64,000 nt of DNA from contig JAJEKV010000064.1 of NCBI GenBank assembly GCA_021234155.1, positions 250,001-314,000 on the forward strand, written 5' to 3'. Position 1 is the stretch's first letter; each line of letters opens with the position of its first letter. A model generated the notes under the pieces. It saw nothing but the letters and a program-made list of their open reading frames with translations. It was not told the DNA's origin and searched no databases. The stretch is from Isoetes taiwanensis (lineage: Eukaryota > Streptophyta > Lycopodiopsida > Isoetales > Isoetaceae). The translations under genes and the position numbers were made by a program. Below are positions 58,539 to 64,000 of this stretch, piece after piece.

Positions 58539-59240
58539 TCCACTATTGGCTTGATATATTAGTTTATGGTTGCATGCAGAGACATATTAACAAAAGTCGA
58601 AGAAATGCTGCTAACAAAGCTAAGTATTTTCTGATTTTTCTAATTTTTAATTTGCTGATTTTTAGTTTTCTAATTTCTACGTTGTTGCTTTTCTAATTTT
58701 CCAAGTATATTTCTGACTTTTTCATTTTTTTAGTTTATGGTTCTAAATGATTTGCTAGTTTTTTAATGTAGGTCCATGGTCATGCTGAGGCACCAAACTG
58801 TTTTGAAGCTATTTTAAGAATGATGAAAATGGTTCAAGAGGCCAATTCAACTTCTAGCTAATTTGTTGCATCCCATGTGGAGAGAAGAGGTTACATTTAT
58901 CAATTCAGAACTAATAGATGCATGGATGAGTTATGCAAAATTTTTACCTGCATTGATGATTGTGGCACATGCTCTTTTAGCTATACCTTGGCTAGATATT
59001 CTAAACGAGGTGCACCCTGGACTACCTCAGTCATCGGGTCCTACATCATATGCTGGAGCCTCTGGGCGCCTCTGGTTTGCCTAAGGTTTTGGAAAATGAA
59101 ATACAAAGACTCATCTCTATATGGGTTTGCCTAAGGTTTCAGAATATGAAATGCGAAGACTCAAATCTCTACCTAAATAATTCAATATTCTAATAAGAAT
59201 GTTTTAACCAATGCAACCAAAGAACTAATGTAAATCAATC

Positions 59241-60373
59241 AATTGATGTCTAGGTTGAGGTTTCTTGGCGCTGCTTGGGCGGGCGGCGGCCGAGGGAAGG
59301 TCGCCCTCTTCCTTGCCCTTCCCAAGACCGCAGCGGCTTGGTCGATCGGTTTAGAGAGGCTTCAGCGGCTAGCGAGGATAAGGCAAGCATTTTTTTGGGT
59401 TTGCATCTCTCATTAGTCTAGAAGATTTACGGTTTGGGAAGCATCTCCGTATGTGGTTCTTGATCTCACGGGTAAACCACTAACGTGGTATTTTGTTCTG
59501 ATGCTTTGGCTTGCATCATAATCTTTCTTGCAAAAAGATTACACCGAAACAACGTGGATGCTCATAAGGTGGAACAGATCAGTGTGATTTCTAGAACAGA
59601 GAGGTTTCTTAGCCTTACAAAGCCTTTCGGGTCCTTATTTTTCTCTGAGCCCAAAATTGTTGGCCATTCTCGTCCCTTGTTTCTTTCTCCCCCTCTCTTT
59701 CTTACTAGCAAGACAGTCCGGTTTTACTATGTTATGATCAGAAATTTTCATGTTCGGCAGGATGTCTTTTGGATTTTGGAAGCATTGATTTATTGAAGAA
59801 GAATAACATGTCGTATGTCAGGGCAAAATGCATTGATCATTCAAGCACTGAAGCTTGAAATATTGTATCCTGGGGCTATTTTAAGAACTGTTATGCTTGG
59901 AATAGCTATTTCTTTGGTACTAATATGCCAAATACCAGGTTCCATCCAATCTGATTTGGATCACTCGAATACTGCTATGTTCGAGTTGCGTATCTATGGT
60001 ACTGATATACCAAAATTACAGGTTCCATTCAAACTTGAATACTGCTATGTTCAAGTTGATTGGAATTCTATGGCTTTTCTCTAATGTTCCATGGTACTTC
60101 TTCTATTCCTCATGCTTCTGAATGCTTAATTTGGCACTCCAAGATTACATGAATCTTTCGGGAGTTTTCTTTCCCAGTATCTTCTTGTATATTCTGGTTA
60201 CCAAGTTGGAGGATTCATGCGCTTAAAGTTTATTAGCTCTTAGAGCAGATAATAAGCTTCTGCACAAAGAGGATTTGCTTCTCTATGTGTAGTGAAGCAT
60301 TGTACTTTTTATCATATCATATATAATATAAAAATTCGTACCTTCAAAAAAAATTAAAAAAAAAAAAAAAAAA
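59241..60373 (+). mobile_element. Poly(A)-tailed retrocopy, uninterrupted (copy B)
   Basis: The same retrocopy without the nested transposon, 1,133 bp between direct repeats AATGTAAATCAATC at 59,227-59,240 and 60,374-60,387. The tail is a long A run at about 60,345-60,373. The 89-residue frame at 59,815-60,084 is open here too and identical in its visible residues. Presence in both copies shows that it was inserted before the segmental duplication. Confidence 0.75.
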
Positions 60374-63022
60374 AATGTAAATCAATCTTGTTAATTTGGG
60401 ATTTTCAGGTTTGGCAAAAACTTTTTTGGAATTTTTTTTAGCCCAATTTCCTAAGATTTGGAGGAAGTTAGACGCCTGGAAAAAATTCCGATCAATCAAA
60501 AATCGCATAAAATTAGTTTCATATATATGATTTGGTGTTTTGGAATTTCATGGCTTTGGGTTATCCATCCCGGATTTCTAATCCTGGCTTTCCTCAGCGT
60601 CGAGACACATCGATGCCACATGCGTAGGCATTGAGCGGCATCTCCAATTGCAATTCTATGCACTGCCTTCAATTTATTTTTCTCTATTGGCTTCCTTTGT
60701 GCTGTCAGTCCGTGATCACCAAGGTGGTTTTATAACATGTTTAAAAACAATAATTAAATATAATGCTTTATATGCATGGTTTGTGGTTGTGGTATGGTAT
60801 GGTGGTAATAAGGAGTGGTTTAATATATTGTTATATATACCTGATTCTTAGAGTGATAAAATAGCATGACTTATTGATGTGGTAATTTTATATGATTCTC
60901 ATTGTGTTTACGTGTCATAGGTCATGATTGTTTAATGGCCTTGCATGTCTATATGTCGAAGCCATAATGCTTTTGGTATGGAACAGTGGTTTAGTAAATT
61001 TTTTATGGAGTGGTTAAAGGTCATAAATAACTAACGTTTTGTTTTCCAAAGCATACTAAGACACCATATAATTTTATTTGCCTAACCTCTAGTGGTTTCT
61101 TTGTCCAACTCCAAACCCTTCCTAGTTGGTGTATTCTTTGAAGCATATATCACTAACGTCTTGTTTTCCAAAGCATAGGTGTATATGACTAGTGGTTTCT
61201 AAAAGATCGTCCCAAATTCCATATGCTTGCAAGATCAAAAATAATAAAAACAAATAAAACAGAGCTCTCAGGATTTGAACCCCAATTTAACCATATACTA
61301 TGCATTATCCCCAAAGTGGATACTTTAGTCGTGCACTAAATCACTAATTCTCCCTTATTGCTAATTCTCATCCATTAGATCAAGGAATATCCCCAATCTA
61401 ATGCCTTATCGCTCTACTTCAACCGTCCATAAAAATCATGATGGGGTCAAACTGTTATTTCCATGTCACCATATGGTTCTGCGTCCATTGTAGGAGGTCA
61501 AATATACTAGTCAAATCTTATTTACTATTTTCAAGCTTCAGGAGAACATTCCAGCCAAAGTTGGCATGCACACAATGTAACGCCATTGAAATAGAACAGC
61601 CAAGCAAACAAAGCAAGTTCAGATTGGCATATGTTACAGTAATAGATGCAAACAAATGAACCAAATTTGGTGACGACTTCCACCCCTGGATCCCTCCACC
61701 ACGACAACACAAGTATAACTACAGCTCCTCTATACCTGCACCTTTTACAGTGACCTCCTTCCTGACAGCAACACTCCAACATTAACGCCTATAGGCATAC
61801 TAAGAAGTTAGCATAAACCAAGCAGGAGAAGAAAAATTCTACTGCAACTAATTAACTGTTTATATCAGTGTTTAGCCCACTATGCACTACATTCACAGAG
61901 CTTGCAGCCCTTTCTGACGCATACTAGGAGTAGAGAGTTAAGTGTGAATGTGAATGCAGAGGTAGAGAACACAGAAAGCTTGTTGTCTGGCTTCACATGT
62001 CATTGCTGTCACATGCGTACGCTCCAATTGCCACGACTTCTTCTGCTGCATAGTTTGAACATTGGCAGGAAGAGGAGCTGGAGAAATTGCTTACATAAAC
62101 ACATGTGCACTACATGGACAGTTGAAGTTCAAAGGAGGGGTCTCCATGCCATTCCTGAACAGCCCATCCTGAAACCTGAATCCATTCTCAAGTATGCACA
62201 GTTTAGAAATTCTGCCCAATAACAGACCAATTCATACCCCATAGCATCGGTACTACCTTGAACATGTGCTGCCTTCGGTGAAGCCCACATGTCGCACCAT
62301 GCAAACCACTACTTCAGTACACCTACATAGCCTGCGCGCAAAAGTTAGGCTGGAGCACGGAGTTAGGCTGGAGAAGGGCCTTTGTTAGCGCTGTTGCACT
62401 TGTAGCTGCTGCCATAGCCAAGAGCTGAAAGAATATTCATAATTTAGAAACAGTGCCATTGCCAAGAGCCACAAGAATATCTATAATTAAGATCACGAAA
62501 AGAATATAGATGCAAAACAAAATTGTATTTCAATAAAAGGTCTCAAAAAAGAGAGTTATTGATTGCTGACATAGCCAAAAAGCTTTGTTAAATACAGTAA
62601 ACCCTACTCCGCTGTGTGGATTTGATTGAGCAAAAGACGAACATTGTGAAGCATTTAAGTTGAAAGAGAAGCATTTACTCTAGGAATAAGAAACCCACTG
62701 ACCAAGCAATCAGCTAAAACTTCTAGCACCTCGTTAGTCTTATAGAGTTGCTTCAGTCTGAAACTTTTCTTAAATGGGAAATGCCTGCAGATAAGATTAG
62801 GCTCCAGAAATGCACAAATTGGACAGATGGTGCACTGGCAAGTGCTGCTCTATAAAAGCAAAAAGCAAAGATCCCATAGAAGCACATGAAATGACAATAA
62901 AAAATAACGGAATTTTCAAGTGAGATCAAGACTATGAAATTGATGACATAAATTTACAGAAGGGAATATAGCAAACAAACTGTAAGAACTCCTTATCTGT
63001 CATTTATTTCAGTAGTTCGAAC

Positions 63023-63657
63023 TCATGGGGGAGCATTAGCAGAGAGAAGAGATCTTGATCTTGTATTCTGCAGTGAAACTGCTTCATGCCAAGTAACTAC
63101 AAAAATGAAGGAGAAAAATCAGTACATCTTAAAAAAAAAAATTTAATCATCTCAAAGTGCGAAAGTAGACCACAGACATGTAAAAGAGGATACCTCCAAA
63201 ACGCAGCATCAGGTTGGCTTGTATGATTTCCTTGATTATGGTCGTCAAACTTTCAATGGGAATAACTCTCTAGTTTCTGGTATGGGTTTGCAATGAAACA
63301 GGATACAAACTTAGAGATACATCACTAAAGGAGATACATTTGTCAACAGAAGAACATACCTTCAAACAAGTCATACCTTAAAACCTGAAGAAAAATACCA
63401 CTGTACCTGCAAACTTAAAGAGAATCCGCTCTCACACATGCAAAACTGAGAGTTGCTATTGACATTGTTTCTATGTTTCTAAAAGCAGTTCCTTAATATA
63501 TACCTTGAAGCAAATCCACATCAAACATGGAAGAAGGAGATGCAATGATGCGATTTCTAACCAATGCCTTCCCTCGTTCCCATGCTTTGCCCATTGCCAT
63601 TTGTGCTTCCTGCGGTTGGAAGATCAAGAAATAAGCTCTATAACTGCGTCTATGCAT
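63023..63657 (-). CDS. Four-exon 3' end of an unrecognised gene (copy B)
   Basis: Same exon structure as copy A (first exon 63,657-63,504, last exon starting 63,096). The last exon differs: copy A has six G in the plus-strand run near 63,030 and copy B has five. Translation therefore stops directly after SANAPP, five residues earlier than in copy A. The change is at the extreme C-terminus and may be tolerated, or may be a homopolymer error. Everything else visible is unchanged. Confidence 0.58.
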
Positions 63658-64000
63658 CTGCAAGAATAAAAAAAATTAAGGAGAAGAAGAAGGGATGCCA
63701 TGTTGCAGCTATCAGCCAGGTTTTAGCCTCTTGCCAGCAGACTCTACAAAATGTTCTGACCAGCCCCTAGACACACCATCGCCAGTTCTGTCACTCCCTT
63801 CTTTTGCCCTACTGCCGCGTTAGGAGCAAGAAATCAGGAAGGGCATGGCCTGTTTGCCCTCCATCAGAGCGAGAAATTTAGAAAACCTAAAAACGTTAGG
63901 GAGTTACCCCGAAAAACCAAGGAATATCGCCAAAAACTTAAATGTACGAAAATTTTGGCCGGAACTTCGATTTTACATGAGAACATTGGAACATGAGAAT

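Larger units (their letters stand above)
54481..64000. repeat. Segmental duplication, copy B
   Basis: This is the second direct copy, continuing to the window end and therefore incomplete. It lacks the large transposon of copy A and preserves the uninterrupted site at about 59,572-59,578. Near 63,915 it jumps from the sequence matching 20,286 to the sequence matching about 21,556, with about 10 bases of unmatched filler between. Its LINE endonuclease frame reads better than that of copy A, so copy B is the more faithful reference for the shared ancestor in that part. Confidence 0.95.

Overview
The window is plant nuclear DNA. The evidence is a Kip-related CDK-inhibitor gene (a plant-only family), a decayed pentatricopeptide-repeat (PPR) gene, introns with GT-AG borders, L1-type LINEs, a Ty3-type element and a DUF7869-type gene. 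The style of the PPR and DUF7869 relics and the repeat-rich, gene-poor layout suggest a large-genome seed-free vascular plant such as a fern; this is inference, not proof. There are no operons, CRISPR arrays or other prokaryotic features.

The dominant structure is a direct segmental duplication. Bases 1 to about 21,640 (copy A) recur in the same orientation from about 54,481 to the window end (copy B), separated by about 33 kb. Both copies carry the same succession: an L1-type LINE endonuclease relic (+), an unidentified conserved terminal exon (-), a second LINE reverse-transcriptase relic (-), a poly(A)-tailed retrocopy with 14-bp target duplications, and a four-exon gene 3' end (-). Copy A additionally contains a 10,853-bp element (5,102-15,954) absent from copy B. 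Its 31-bp inverted termini, AAC target duplication and intact empty site in copy B identify it as a non-autonomous CACTA-like DNA transposon. It carries two 19-bp satellite arrays, a large palindrome and a LINE ORF1-like fragment.

The 33-kb spacer holds, left to right: a folded hairpin element (21.7 kb), exon-like relics (23-25 kb), a KRP gene (26.7-27.3 kb, -), a PPR pseudogene (29.0-30.3 kb, -), a Ty3-type element lacking reverse transcriptase (33.2-35.7 kb, -), a DUF7869-type gene or relic (36.9-39.8 kb, -), an unusual 40.6-46.7 kb region, an acidic-repeat ORF (49.6 kb, +) and a 2.3-kb inverted repeat (51.7-54.0 kb). The 40.6-46.7 kb region combines a ~300-bp periodic array, a multi-exon unknown gene (+) and a recurring palindrome built on CTCGACTC/GAGTCGAG that sits in that gene's introns. 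It is the best candidate here for something undescribed.

A technical caution runs through the window. Where two copies can be compared, differences cluster at CAG and CTG trinucleotides (the symmetric CHG context), one copy reading CG, CCG or similar. This looks like consensus error at CHG-methylated sites, or a real CHG-directed mutation process, and it means some frameshifts called here as decay may not be real.
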